Source: Paraburkholderia ultramafica (GTDB lineage: Bacteria > Pseudomonadota > Gammaproteobacteria > Burkholderiales > Burkholderiaceae). From it: a DNA stretch of 64,000 bases. Below the pieces are notes generated by a model, which worked only from the letters and a program-made list of their open reading frames with translations, made no database searches and had not been told where the DNA came from. The translations under genes were made by a program, and so were the position numbers. Numbering within the stretch: position 1 is the stretch's first letter; each line of letters begins with the position of its first letter. Positions 17,598-27,205 of this stretch are shown in pieces. The stretch covers positions 1 through 64,000 of the forward strand of contig NZ_CADIKK010000036.1 in NCBI RefSeq assembly GCF_902859915.1, given 5' to 3'.

Positions 17598-18331
17598 GCC
17601 TCCCCCGCTTCAGGCGTTTCATCGTCGGCGACGGATGGCGCGCCGGCTTCGATCCGCTCGAGCCGGTAGCCATAGCCGTAAATCGGCGTCAGACGATAAC
17701 CTTGCTCCGGACGCAGCCCGAGCTTGCTGCGCAGCATCGACACGTGGGTGTCCATCGTGCGCGACGGAATGTCGGTCGCCTGCTTCCAGATCACGTCGAG
17801 AATGTGCGCGCGCGACAGCGGCCGGCTCAGATGCTGGAACAGCAGCAGCGCAAGCTCGAACTCCTTCTGTGTGACGGAGACTGCCGTGCCTCGCACCACC
17901 ACGTGCTTGGCGCCCAGATCGAATTCGAATTCGCCAAACACCTCTTTCGCCGCCGGCGGCTTGAGGTAATAGGCGCGGCGCAACAGCGAGCCGACCCGCG
18001 CCAGCAACACGGCTCCCGACACCGGCTTGACGAGATAGTCTTCCGCGCCGGTGTTCAGAATCGACGTGATGTCGGTTTCGCGGCCGCGGCTCGTCATGAA
18101 CACGACCGGCAAGCGCTCGGAGAGGCTTTCCCGCACCCAGCGCAACACCTCTTCGCCCGACATGTCGGGGACGTTCCAGTCGAGCACGAGCAGATCGAAG
18201 GTCTGGCGCCGCAGCTGCCGCACCAGTTCACGCCCCGCACTGTATGCGTGACAGATATGGCCCGCTGCCGACAGCGTTTGGCAAACCAGATCGGCCTGAG
18301 CCGAATCGTCATCCAGAACTGCAATTCTCAT
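17594..18331 (-). CDS. OmpR-family response regulator
   Basis: 245 residues. The receiver domain (1-120) has acidic residues DDD at 6-8, the phosphoacceptor region LLVLDWNVPDMSGEE, and the KPVSG lysine. The winged-helix DNA-binding domain (about 140-235) has LTQ-type VTQKEFELALLLF and ends YGYGYRLERI. I use ATG 18331 (MRIAVLDDD); an in-frame codon at 18343 adds four residues. It starts the operon with the LysM-FecR protein (ATGA overlap) and the CHASE2 kinase, its presumed partner. The 1-kb interval upstream contains a 13-bp inverted repeat that could be its operator. Confidence 0.92.
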   Translation of the reverse strand: MRIAVLDDDSAQADLVCQTLSAAGHICHAYSAGRELVRQLRRQTFDLLVLDWNVPDMSGEEVLRWVRESLSERLPVVFMTSRGRETDITSILNTGAEDYLVKPVSGAVLLARVGSLLRRAYYLKPPAAKEVFGEFEFDLGAKHVVVRGTAVSVTQKEFELALLLFQHLSRPLSRAHILDVIWKQATDIPSRTMDTHVSMLRSKLGLRPEQGYRLTPIYGYGYRLERIEAGAPSVADDETPEAGEA

Positions 18332-18787
18332 AACACCCCGCAACGCGACATCGCCCTTCGTAACTGGTGGCTGGCTAGCCGGCGGATGACCGGGATGACG
18401 GCGCTCGCTCGCACCGACGATCCGTCTTCCAATTCAAGCTCCGGCCGCTCATTTTTTGACTTATGGTCCATTCCTCGCCCCCCGTTCAGCGCTGCTTTCG
18501 CAACATCTCGAAGTCAGCGCATATATCGACTTCATCCTACTGATTATTCAGGGCAGGTGATCATAATCGAAAACCCCAGCCCATTTTCCGGATGCCAGTC
18601 AGCGGCAGTCCGTCGCGGCGGCCGATTGGGCGCCGCTTCCGCACATTTTTCTTGAGGTCTCTCAGGGGGCGCCGGCTATTCATGGCGACCAGCAAAAATG
18701 GTCGCTCGGGTCGGCTGGTCTCGCTCGCACGGTGATTGGCCCCGTCTGCCTATGTCATTTCAGACACCCCGTATTTACGAGATGCTG

Positions 18788-18851
18788 ATTTAACAATCTT
18801 CAAGCAAGTATAAGAATGCTCTCAAAATAAATCGTTTAAAGATTGTTAAAT
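18788..18851. repeat. 13-bp perfect inverted repeat in A/T-rich DNA
   Basis: ATTTAACAATCTT (18788-18800) recurs as its exact complement at 18839-18851, with a 38-base spacer. The surrounding 80 bases are markedly A/T-rich for this genome. There is no T tract for termination and no coding frame. It lies about 460-520 bases upstream of the response-regulator start. It may be a two-site operator or a long stem. Confidence 0.6.
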
Positions 18852-19033
18852 TGCGTCAAGGGACGTCACTGATTGCGGGTGTCCGGCGGACGTCCGCCTG
18901 GACTCGCCGATGATGTTGGAACGAGCGCGCCGCGCTATCTCATAAATATCGCGCTGGACGACTATGGCAGCCGCGCCCGATTCAGCGGGCCCCAAGGCGG
19001 GCGTTCGACGTCGATGTCAGCGTCCGTGAGGTC

Positions 19034-19071
19034 AAAAAAAGCGGCGTCGCCCCGCTCGGGGCCGACGCCGC
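19034..19071 (-). terminator. Rho-independent terminator, minus strand
   Basis: A 9-bp perfect GC stem (19041-19049 with 19063-19071) is followed on the minus strand by seven T (19034-19040). It ends transcription coming from the right: either the long 3' tail of the SNF2 mRNA or a separate small RNA starting near 19237. Confidence 0.85.
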
Positions 19072-19237
19072 TCAAACATTACACACGCCCGCGGGGTCTA
19101 GCCGCACGAGTGAAACAAAATTAGGCGCTGCGGACATCGCGCTCAAGATGAAAGAACTGCGTTTGTAACCGCCGGGGAGGTAGTTATTACGTACGACGTA
19201 TTAGATCCCGGCGCAAGACCCCGCTCCACGCGCGTTC
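19035..19237 (-). ncRNA. Candidate small RNA
   Basis: On the minus strand a TTGTCA box (19267-19272), a 17-base spacer and TCATAC (19244-19249) precede about 200 bases that end exactly at the strong terminator. No Rfam family was recognised by eye; 6S RNA was considered, but the two ends do not pair. The promoter is weak evidence, and the DNA may simply be the 3' untranslated part of the SNF2 transcript. Confidence 0.25.
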
Positions 19238-19388
19238 CAACTGGTATGAATTGAGGCAGCGAAAAATGACAATTTACACATGCAGACGTCTTGTTACAGC
19301 CTGATCGGGGCATGAGGAAACTGCGTGGAGTCTGTCGAAAATGGCGCGCCCCGCGGTGGACCACAGCGCCAGCTCGCGCAGCGGCGAA

Positions 19389-22300
19389 TCATCTCCCGCC
19401 TTCGAACTCCGGCATCGGCGCGAACAGCGCGTCGAGGTCGTCGTCCGAGAACTTGGCGGCGCCCGCGGCGTCTTCGGAGAGAATACTGTCGGCGAGCCCC
19501 GCCTTCTGCTCCTGCAACTCCACGATCTTTTCTTCGATGCTGCCCGCGGCAATCAGCTTGTAGACGAACACCGGCTTCTCCTGCCCCAGCCGATGCGCGC
19601 GGTCGGTCGCCTGATTCTCGGCGGCCGGGTTCCACCACGGGTCGTAGTGAATCACCGTGTCGGCGGCGGTCAGGTTCAGACCGACGCCGCCCGCCTTCAG
19701 GCTGATCAGGAACAGCGGCACGTCGCCCTGCTGGAAACGCTCGACCGGTGTGACGCGATCGGTCGTGTCGCCGGTCAGGATCACGTACGGAATCGCGGCT
19801 TCCTCGAGCGCTTCGGCGATCAGCGACAACATGCCCGTGAACTGTGAAAACAGCAGCACGCGGCGCCCTTCCTCGATCAACTCCGGCAGCATCGACAACA
19901 GCAGATCGAGCTTGGCCGAACGCATCGCGCGTGCGCCCTTCTCGATCTTTTCCTTGTCCACCTTTTCGACCTTGTGGCGCTTGCCGGCCGGATTGTCGGC
20001 CGATTTGCCAGCCGCCGTTTCATCAGCCTTCCCAACCTCGCCGCCGGCCTTGAGCGTTCTGACGAGGCGCGGATCGCAGCACACCTGGCGCAGCTTCAAC
20101 AACGCATCGAGCACGATGATGTGGCTGCGCGCGAGCCCCTGCGCGCTGACCGCGGCGCGCACTTTCGCCTGCATCGCCGTGCGCACGGTTTCGTAGAGAT
20201 CGCGCTGCGCGCCTTCCAGATCGACCGAGCACACGATGGTGGTCTTGTCCGGCAACTCTTTCGCGACCTCGTCCTTGCGACGGCGCAGCATGAACGGGCG
20301 GATGCGGCGCGCCAGCAGCGCACGGCGCACGCCGTCGCCGTTCTTCTCGATCGGATTGCGCCAGCGCCGGGTGAAGTCTTTCTGGTTGCCGAGAAAGCCC
20401 GGCAACAGAAAATCGAACTGCGACCACAACTCGCCGAGATGATTCTCCAGCGGCGTGCCCGTCAAACACAGCCGATGCCGCGCGCGCAAGCCGCGGATCG
20501 CCTGCGCGGCCTTGGTGGTGGCGTTCTTGACGTACTGCGCCTCGTCGAGAATCAGCAGGTGGTAGTCCTGTTCGGCGAGCACCTTCTGATCGCGCCACAG
20601 CAACGCGTAAGTCGTCAGGATCAGTTCGTGTTCGCCGATCTGCTCGAAGCGCTCCTTGCGCTGCGGGCCGTTCAACACCAGCACTTTCAGCCCAGGGGCG
20701 AAGCGGCGCGCTTCCTCGCGCCAGTTGTGCACGAGCGTGGTCGGAACGACGATCAACGCGGGGCGGTTCAGACGCCCCGCTTCCTGCTCCGCGAGAATGT
20801 GCGCGAGTGTCTGCACGGTCTTGCCCAGACCCATGTCGTCGGCCAGCACGCCGGCCAGATCCTGTTCGCGCAGGAACTGCATCCAGTTGAGGCCCTGCTG
20901 CTGATAGGCGCGCAGTTCCGCTTTCAGAGCGCGCGGCACCGGCACTTCGCGCAGGCCCGGGCCGGCTTGCAGACGCTGCGCGAGCTGGCGGATCGAATCG
21001 TCGCCACGGAATTGCCAGCGGCCCGTGTTGTTCAACGCGTCCAGCCGGCCGGCGTCGACCGAGGGCACGCGCAGCGGCGCGCCTTCGGCGAGCGTGCCGC
21101 CGAGCGCGTCGAACAGGTCGACCAGCACCCGCACCACCGGCTTCAGACGATCGGCGCGCAAGCGCAGCCGCTTGTTTTCCTCTGTCTTCAACTCGATCGG
21201 CTCATGATCGGCGATGCTTTCGAGCGCGCCGCTCAACCAGCGCCGGTCGCGCCGGAACAGGTCGGCGAGCAGCGGCTCGAGCCGCACGTTGCGCTCGCCG
21301 ATGCGGATGCCCATCTCCAGATCGAACCAGCCGTCGCCCGCCTGATGCGCGGTGCCGTCGATCGCGTCGATCTCGATCACGTTGTAGCGGAACTCCGGCG
21401 CCATGGTCACGCGCCAGCCTTTGCTTGCCAGTTCAGGCACCGCGTCGTTGACGAACGCGGACCATGCGTCGGCATCGGGCAGGCCGAGCATCGTATCGGG
21501 CAACAGGCGCGACGCGTAGACGCGGCTGGTCGGGACTTTCTGCAGACCAGTCTTGCGCAATTCGAGGAGGCGCTTTTTCTCGGCCTCGTAGCGGCGGCGA
21601 ATATGGATCACGTCGCCGCCCGGCATCGGCACCAGCGTGACGCTGCTGTCGACGTTGATGCTGACGCCGTCGTAGTCGAAGCTCACGCCGGCCAGTTCGA
21701 CCGCTTCGGACTTGCGCTGTCCCGCCCTGGCCGCCTTGGCCGCGGAGGGCAGCGCGTGGCTGTTGAGCGTGAGCACCGGCACAGGATCGACGTCGATCAC
21801 GCGAATCGCGGACGCGTCGTGCGTGGGCGGCGGCGGCAGCTCGGGCGCGATCTCGCGCAACACCGACGCGACCAGCGGCGCTTCGGCCAGCGAGATCGGC
21901 GGCATTGCGAGGTAATCGGGCAGTTGCTGGAACGGCAGCGACGACCGGACGATGCCCGCTTCGTTGGCGACACCGTCGACATACCAGACCGGCTCGGTCG
22001 GCAGGACCATCGTCGCGCGCGGTTCGGTGCACAGCACGGGCCGCAGACGCTGGTCGGCGAGCGGCTCCCATTCGATGCGTCCGGGCCGGTCGGCGGCGCG
22101 CGATAGCGGGGTCGGGCCTGCGTGACCGGGCGCGGGTTTGAAATCGAAGAACAGCCGCCCCGTGGCGATCAGCTTCTGCAGCATCTCGGCGCCGCTCGTG
22201 CCGCGCAGGATGAACTGGCCGAAGTCCTCGCGGGCACGGCCGAGCCACAAGCCGCGCAAGATCGACAGGTCTTCGTCGGAGACGAATTTTGGTTGCTTGA

Positions 22301-22916
22301 GGAGCGCCGCTTCGACGTTGGCCCAAGGCTCGTCGACTTCGACGATCGCACGGTCCGGATTGCAGCGCGCGCGGTACAGCACGACCTCGTGGCGCATGTG
22401 GAAGCTGGACCAGTTCAGCCGGTACGCGAGCGTCTGGGTGCGCGCGGCGCCCGCCGTTTGCGCGACCGCATCGGCGGCTTCGGCGCGGGCGCGAAAGCGC
22501 TCGAGCCAGCTCACCAGTTCGGGACGTACGCCGGCTGGCTGGGCGAGGTTCGTGATGGGCCTGGTCGGCAGCTTGCCTGCCGTTTCGCCGTCGCCCGCCC
22601 CGTCGTCCTGCCCGACGTGGGTGATGTGGTCCATCTCATCGTGATACTCGAGTTCGGCGAGCAGCAGAGCCGCAACGTGCTTGCAGTTGCGGCCGACCGG
22701 GCAGGTGCAGTCGCCTTGCGCCCACGGCGAACCGCCATCGGTGCGGAATCGCACCCGCGTTCTGTACGGAAGACGTTGCGTGCCCTGCACGTCGCCACTG
22801 AGCGTCGCGCCCTGCCATTCCACATGCGTGACTGCGCCGACCGAGCGCGCCTTGGCGACGGTGTGATCACCGAGCCATTCCGCAATCCGTTCCCGATCGA
22901 AGAAAACTGACGACAT
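19389..22916 (-). CDS. SNF2-family helicase with SWIM zinc finger
   Basis: 1175 residues. An N-terminal SWIM finger (CTCPVGRNCKHV, about 69-80) is followed by about 550 residues of bacterial SNF2-associated region and the two RecA-like lobes. Motif I is DDMGLGKTVQT (about 695), II is LILDEAQYVKN (a DEAQ variant of DEAH), III is LTGTPLENHLGELWSQFDFL, and V/VI is NLTAADTVIHYDPWWNPAAE...DRAHRLGQ. It is a double-stranded-DNA translocase; the bacterial RapA/HepA-like role is in transcription or repair. It is transcribed alone or with the DeoR gene 150 bp upstream. Start ATG 22916 fits the conserved N-terminus. Confidence 0.94.
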   Translation of the reverse strand: MSSVFFDRERIAEWLGDHTVAKARSVGAVTHVEWQGATLSGDVQGTQRLPYRTRVRFRTDGGSPWAQGDCTCPVGRNCKHVAALLLAELEYHDEMDHITHVGQDDGAGDGETAGKLPTRPITNLAQPAGVRPELVSWLERFRARAEAADAVAQTAGAARTQTLAYRLNWSSFHMRHEVVLYRARCNPDRAIVEVDEPWANVEAALLKQPKFVSDEDLSILRGLWLGRAREDFGQFILRGTSGAEMLQKLIATGRLFFDFKPAPGHAGPTPLSRAADRPGRIEWEPLADQRLRPVLCTEPRATMVLPTEPVWYVDGVANEAGIVRSSLPFQQLPDYLAMPPISLAEAPLVASVLREIAPELPPPPTHDASAIRVIDVDPVPVLTLNSHALPSAAKAARAGQRKSEAVELAGVSFDYDGVSINVDSSVTLVPMPGGDVIHIRRRYEAEKKRLLELRKTGLQKVPTSRVYASRLLPDTMLGLPDADAWSAFVNDAVPELASKGWRVTMAPEFRYNVIEIDAIDGTAHQAGDGWFDLEMGIRIGERNVRLEPLLADLFRRDRRWLSGALESIADHEPIELKTEENKRLRLRADRLKPVVRVLVDLFDALGGTLAEGAPLRVPSVDAGRLDALNNTGRWQFRGDDSIRQLAQRLQAGPGLREVPVPRALKAELRAYQQQGLNWMQFLREQDLAGVLADDMGLGKTVQTLAHILAEQEAGRLNRPALIVVPTTLVHNWREEARRFAPGLKVLVLNGPQRKERFEQIGEHELILTTYALLWRDQKVLAEQDYHLLILDEAQYVKNATTKAAQAIRGLRARHRLCLTGTPLENHLGELWSQFDFLLPGFLGNQKDFTRRWRNPIEKNGDGVRRALLARRIRPFMLRRRKDEVAKELPDKTTIVCSVDLEGAQRDLYETVRTAMQAKVRAAVSAQGLARSHIIVLDALLKLRQVCCDPRLVRTLKAGGEVGKADETAAGKSADNPAGKRHKVEKVDKEKIEKGARAMRSAKLDLLLSMLPELIEEGRRVLLFSQFTGMLSLIAEALEEAAIPYVILTGDTTDRVTPVERFQQGDVPLFLISLKAGGVGLNLTAADTVIHYDPWWNPAAENQATDRAHRLGQEKPVFVYKLIAAGSIEEKIVELQEQKAGLADSILSEDAAGAAKFSDDDLDALFAPMPEFEGGR

Positions 22917-23066
22917 CTGCGTCCATTCCTATTCAAGCCGGCGAAGGCAATCGTGCGCGGACCAAACGGTTCGCCAGAGCGGACGCCGCGGCGGTGCGGA
23001 CGCGGCGGCGGTGCGGCTGTCGGCGAAGTTCTGATCGGCAGCGATTGCCTGTGATAGCCGGCCATT

Positions 23067-23888
23067 TTACGCGTTGGAAGGGATTGGCTGTGGAGGCGGG
23101 TCCGGGAGGGGCTGCGTGGGATTGTCGGGCTCGCCGACCGCCACCTCCATCCCCGCCGCCGCAAACACCTGGGCAAGCGCAGGCACCGGCGCTTCATCGG
23201 TGACAAGCAGATCGATGGCGTCCGCCCCAAAAGCATGCAGCAGCGCGCTATGTCCGAATTTCGCGTGATCCGCCGCGACCACGCGCCGCTCGGCCTGGGC
23301 AAACGCGGCCACCGCAAACGCCACGTCGGCGGGCAGCGCATCCATGAAGCGCCCTCGCATATCGATCGCGGTAACCGACACGATCGCGTAGCGCACATGA
23401 AACTGGCGCAGGAAAGCCAGCACGCTGTCGCCGAACGCGGCGCCATCGTCGGCTCTCAACTCGCCGCCCGCGATGAACACCCGGTTGCCGTTGCGCGACG
23501 CCAGCACGCGGGCAACCTCGATGGAATTGGTCACGACCGTGAGCCGCGAGCGCGCGGCGAGCGCCTGCGCGATATGCAGACACGTCGTGCCGCCCTCGAG
23601 GATCAGCGAATCGCCGTCGCGCACCAGTTCGCCGAGGCGCGCGCCGATCGCCCGCTTGCCGTCGAGGCTCGCCACCATGCGGCGCTGGAACGGCGGCTCG
23701 TCGAGCCGCTCGGGCAGCATGACGCCGCCGTGGACCTTGATGAGTCGACCATCCGCGATCAGCGGCTTGAGATCGCGGCGGATGGTTTCGTCGGACACGT
23801 CGAAGCGGCCGGCAAGATCGGTGATCGTGCAGGTGCGCTGCTCGCGGACGAGTCGCAGAATTTCGGCTTGGCGCTGATTGGAAAGCAT
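23067..23888 (-). CDS. DeoR/GlpR-family transcriptional repressor
   Basis: 273 residues. The N-terminal helix-turn-helix begins MLSNQRQAEILRLVREQ and contains the signature ITDLAGRFDVSDETIRRDL (about 22-40). The C-terminal DeoRC sensor domain (about 75-235, LILEGGTTCLHIAQAL) binds a sugar phosphate in family members. It is divergent from the dimethylglycine dehydrogenase-like gene with a 285-bp gap, so it may regulate that gene. The effector cannot be read from sequence. The proline-rich last 20 residues are unusual. Confidence 0.92.
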   Translation of the reverse strand: MLSNQRQAEILRLVREQRTCTITDLAGRFDVSDETIRRDLKPLIADGRLIKVHGGVMLPERLDEPPFQRRMVASLDGKRAIGARLGELVRDGDSLILEGGTTCLHIAQALAARSRLTVVTNSIEVARVLASRNGNRVFIAGGELRADDGAAFGDSVLAFLRQFHVRYAIVSVTAIDMRGRFMDALPADVAFAVAAFAQAERRVVAADHAKFGHSALLHAFGADAIDLLVTDEAPVPALAQVFAAAGMEVAVGEPDNPTQPLPDPPPQPIPSNA

Positions 23889-24173
23889 GAGGATCGAGCG
23901 GTGGCTGGTAGGCAGAGTCTAGCAAAGGTCATATTTCGACGGGTTGAATTCCCACACGTTGCCAAGAAAAACCACACCGCGTTACCGGCGAGCCGACATG
24001 CCTGCGTCTCCGCAGCCAGCCGCAAGCCATTGAGATCCCGCGCAACTATCGCCTTTTAACTTCCAGATGACTATGGCGTGACAGTCGAGCAATCCCTACA
24101 GATCCGAAGTGCTTGTTGCATCACGTGTATTTTTGAGGCAATCTGGGCGCATTGTCGCCGCGCAAATCCACAT

Positions 24174-26669
24174 ATGTCCACATCCATACCCTCTCACGCC
24201 CGCGTCGTCATCATCGGCGGCGGGATTATCGGCTGCTCGGTTGCCTACCATCTGACGAAACTGGGTTGGACCGACGTGGTGCTGCTCGAACAAGGGCAAC
24301 TCTCATGCGGCACCACCTGGCACGCAGCCGGTCTCGTCGGCCAGTTACGCGCGCAGGAGAGCATGACGAAGCTGATCCGCTACTCGACCGCGCTCTACGC
24401 CGAACTCGAAGCCGACACCGGGCTCGCCACCGGCTGGAAGCAATGCGGCTCGCTGTCGGTGGCCCGCACGGCCGAACGGATGACGCAACTCAAGCGCACC
24501 GCCGCCGTCGCGCGCGCGTACGGCGTCGCGTGCGACGTCATCGGCCCGCGCGAAGCCGGCGACCTTTGGCCGGTCATGCGCACCGACGATCTGCTCGGCG
24601 CGGTCTGGCTGCCCGGCGACGGCAAAGCGAATCCAACCGATCTGACCCAGGCCCTCGCCCGCGGCGCGCGCATGCGCGGCGCACGCATCGTCGAAAACAC
24701 CCGCGTCACCGCGATCCACACGCGCGGCGCCCAGGACGGCAAGGTCAGCGCTGCACGCGAAGTCGGCGGCCTTGCGTGGCGTAACAAAGACGGCGACGCC
24801 GGCCGTATCGACGCGGACATCGTCGTGAATTGCGCGGGTCAGTGGGCCAAAGCGGTGGGCCGGCTGTGCGGCGTGACGGTGCCGCTGCATTCGGCCGAGC
24901 ACTACTACATCGTCACCGAGCGCATCGCCGGCGTGCATCCGGACCTGCCGGTGATGCGCGATCCGGATGGCTTTATCTACTTCAAGGAGGAAGTCGGCGG
25001 CCTCGTGATGGGCGGCTTCGAGCCGGACGCGAAGCCGTGGGGCATGCACGGCATCCCCGACAATTTCGAATTTCAACTGCTGCCGGACGATTGGGATCAA
25101 TTCGAAATCCTGATGAAAAACGCGCTGCAGCGCGTGCCCGCGCTCGAAACGGCCCAGGTGCGCCAGTTCTACAACGGCCCGGAATCGTTCACGCCGGACA
25201 ACAACTTCATCCTGGGCGAAGCGCCCGAGTTGCGGCGCTTCTTCGTCGGCGCGGGTTTCAATTCGATGGGAATCGCGTCGGCGGGCGGCGCCGGCATGGC
25301 GCTCGCCGAATGGATCGTCGCGGGCGAGCCGACCATGGATCTATGGCCGGTCGACATCCGCCGCTTCGCGCGCTTCAACGGCAATGACACGTGGCTGCAC
25401 GATCGCGTGAAGGAAACGCTCGGCCTGCATTACGCGATGCCGTGGCCGAATCGCGAACTCGACAGCGCGCGGCCGTTTCGCCGCTCGCCGCTGTATGCGC
25501 TGCTGCGCGACGACGGCGCGTGTTTCGGCAGCAAGATGGGCTGGGAGCGCGCGAACTTTTTCGCGCCGACCCCGGCGCAGGCACAGATCGACTACGCGTT
25601 CGGCCAGCAGAACTGGCTGCCATGGAGCGGCGCCGAACATCGCGCGTGCCGCGCAGGCGTCGCGCTGTTCGACATGACTTCGTTCTCCAAATTTCTTGTC
25701 AAGGGACGCGACGCGCAAAGCGTGCTGCAGGGTATCGTCACCAACGACGTCGCCGTGCCGCCCGGCACCACCATCTACACCGGCATGCTCAACGAGCGCG
25801 GCGCCTACGAGTCGGACTTCACGCTCACGCGCGTCGCCGACGACCAATACCTGCTCGTCACCGGCACCGCGCAAACCACGCGCGACTTCGACACGCTCGA
25901 AAAAGCGATCCCGCACGACCAGCACTGCACGCTCGTCGACGTCACGGGCCAATACGCGGTGCTCGCCGTGATGGGCCCGCGCTCGCGCGAACTGCTGCAA
26001 AGCGTGTCGAAAGCGGACTGGAGCAATGACGCGTTCGCGTTCGGCCAGAGCCGCGAGGTCGATCTCGGTTACGCGACCGTGCGCGCCACCCGTCTGACCT
26101 ACGTCGGCGAACTCGGCTGGGAACTGTACGTGCCGGTCGAATTCGCGGTCGGCGTGTACGAGACGCTGCATGCAGCGGGCAAAGCATTCGGCCTCGTCAA
26201 CGCGGGCTACTACGCGATCGACTCGTTGCGTATCGAGAAAGGCTATCGCGCGTGGGGCCGCGAACTCACGCCGGATACGAATCCGTTCGAAGCGGGTCTG
26301 TCGTTCGCCTGCAAACTGGACAAGGACATTCCGTTTCGCGGCCGCGACGCGCTGCTGAAATTGCGCGCCGAACCGTTGCGCCGTCGCATGGTCGTGCTGA
26401 GCGCCGACGGCGCCGCCGAGCGCATGCTGTGGGGCGGCGAAGCGATTCTGCGCGACGGCGAGCCGGTGGGCTTCGTCAGTTCGGCGGCCTTCGGGCACAC
26501 GCTCGGCTGTCCGGTCGCAATGGGCTACGTGAACAATCCGGCAGGCGTCGCGGATGCCGCGTATCTGCACAGCGGCCGCTATGCGATCGACGTCGCCGGC
26601 GAATTGCTGCCGGCCACACTGCATCTGCAAGCGCCTTACGATCCGCGTGCCGAGCGAGTGAAGTGCTAA
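24174..26669 (+). CDS. FAD-dependent dimethylglycine/sarcosine dehydrogenase-like protein
   Basis: 831 residues. The N-terminal DAO oxidoreductase domain has the FAD dinucleotide motif VVIIGGGIIGCSVAYHL (11-27) and a GTTWHAAG block like the His used for covalent FAD in DMGDH/SARDH. A FAO middle domain follows, and the second half (about 440-830) is a GcvT-type folate-binding domain ending in a GCV_T C-terminal barrel. Such enzymes demethylate dimethylglycine or sarcosine and pass the methyl unit to tetrahydrofolate. ATG 24174 gives the standard N-terminus. Its TAA overlaps the stop of the convergent cytochrome b561 gene. Substrate specificity is not resolved. Confidence 0.9.
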   Translation: MSTSIPSHARVVIIGGGIIGCSVAYHLTKLGWTDVVLLEQGQLSCGTTWHAAGLVGQLRAQESMTKLIRYSTALYAELEADTGLATGWKQCGSLSVARTAERMTQLKRTAAVARAYGVACDVIGPREAGDLWPVMRTDDLLGAVWLPGDGKANPTDLTQALARGARMRGARIVENTRVTAIHTRGAQDGKVSAAREVGGLAWRNKDGDAGRIDADIVVNCAGQWAKAVGRLCGVTVPLHSAEHYYIVTERIAGVHPDLPVMRDPDGFIYFKEEVGGLVMGGFEPDAKPWGMHGIPDNFEFQLLPDDWDQFEILMKNALQRVPALETAQVRQFYNGPESFTPDNNFILGEAPELRRFFVGAGFNSMGIASAGGAGMALAEWIVAGEPTMDLWPVDIRRFARFNGNDTWLHDRVKETLGLHYAMPWPNRELDSARPFRRSPLYALLRDDGACFGSKMGWERANFFAPTPAQAQIDYAFGQQNWLPWSGAEHRACRAGVALFDMTSFSKFLVKGRDAQSVLQGIVTNDVAVPPGTTIYTGMLNERGAYESDFTLTRVADDQYLLVTGTAQTTRDFDTLEKAIPHDQHCTLVDVTGQYAVLAVMGPRSRELLQSVSKADWSNDAFAFGQSREVDLGYATVRATRLTYVGELGWELYVPVEFAVGVYETLHAAGKAFGLVNAGYYAIDSLRIEKGYRAWGRELTPDTNPFEAGLSFACKLDKDIPFRGRDALLKLRAEPLRRRMVVLSADGAAERMLWGGEAILRDGEPVGFVSSAAFGHTLGCPVAMGYVNNPAGVADAAYLHSGRYAIDVAGELLPATLHLQAPYDPRAERVKC

Positions 26670-27205
26670 CGGCCGCCGCGCCCCATGCTCGAAAACACGC
26701 CGTCACGGCGGATCAGCCCATGAAACAGCGCGGCTGCGAGATGCAGCAGCACGGTCGCGAACAGCACTAACGCGAACCATGTGTGCAACGCGCGCAGCAG
26801 TGCGAACAGTTCGACGTTATGCGGCACGATCGGCGGCAAATGCAGCGGGCCGTAGAGCGTGATCGGGTATCCCGCTGCGGACAGCATCGCCCAGCCGATC
26901 AGCGGCATCGCCACCATCAGCGCATACAGCACGAGATGCGAGGCCTTGGCCGCGATGCGCTGGGGCGTCGCCATGTCGTCGGGCAACGGCGGACTGCCGC
27001 GTGTGATGCGCACGCCCACGCGCAGCACCACCAGCAGCAGCAACGCGATGCCGAGCGGCTTGTGAATCGCGATCAAGGTGTTGTGCGCGCGCGAGACGGT
27101 CGCCACCATCGCCACGCCGACGAACAGCATCGCGACGATCAGCGGCGCCATCATCCAATGCAGCAGCCGCGCTAGCGGACTGAAATGGGTACGCGTCGGC
27201 GTCAT
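26666..27205 (-). CDS. Cytochrome b561 family protein
   Basis: 179 residues with four membrane helices and paired histidines for two b hemes: LLHWM (about 16), AHNTLIAIHKPLG (about 42-50), and HTWFALVLF...LLHLAA near the C-terminus. It is a di-heme inner-membrane electron carrier of the CybB type. It overlaps the catalase-family gene by 4 bp (ATGA), so the pair is translationally coupled. The likely role is feeding electrons from the quinol pool to the exported peroxidase. Confidence 0.93.
   Translation of the reverse strand: MTPTRTHFSPLARLLHWMMAPLIVAMLFVGVAMVATVSRAHNTLIAIHKPLGIALLLLVVLRVGVRITRGSPPLPDDMATPQRIAAKASHLVLYALMVAMPLIGWAMLSAAGYPITLYGPLHLPPIVPHNVELFALLRALHTWFALVLFATVLLHLAAALFHGLIRRDGVFSSMGRGGR

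Larger units (their letters stand above)
18332..19388. other. Non-coding interval between the response regulator and the SNF2 gene
   Basis: About 1.05 kb without a credible protein gene. It contains a 7-bp hairpin (18685-18691 with 18699-18705) without a T tract, the 13-bp inverted repeat, a near-palindrome around 19186-19203 (ATTACGTACGACGTATT) and a strong minus-strand terminator at 19034-19071. Short frames present have composition unlike neighbouring genes. Confidence 0.6.

Noticed and set aside
18685-18705. 7-bp hairpin considered as a terminator of the response-regulator operon region
   Set aside because: No T tract on either strand, and it lies upstream of the minus-strand operon.
19143-19364. 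73-codon minus-strand frame after the SNF2 gene
   Set aside because: No ribosome-binding site or family, and it overlaps the end of the helicase; more likely untranslated RNA.
19974-22106. 710-codon plus-strand frame opposite the SNF2 helicase
   Set aside because: Shadow frame; the helicase motifs on the minus strand are intact through the same span.
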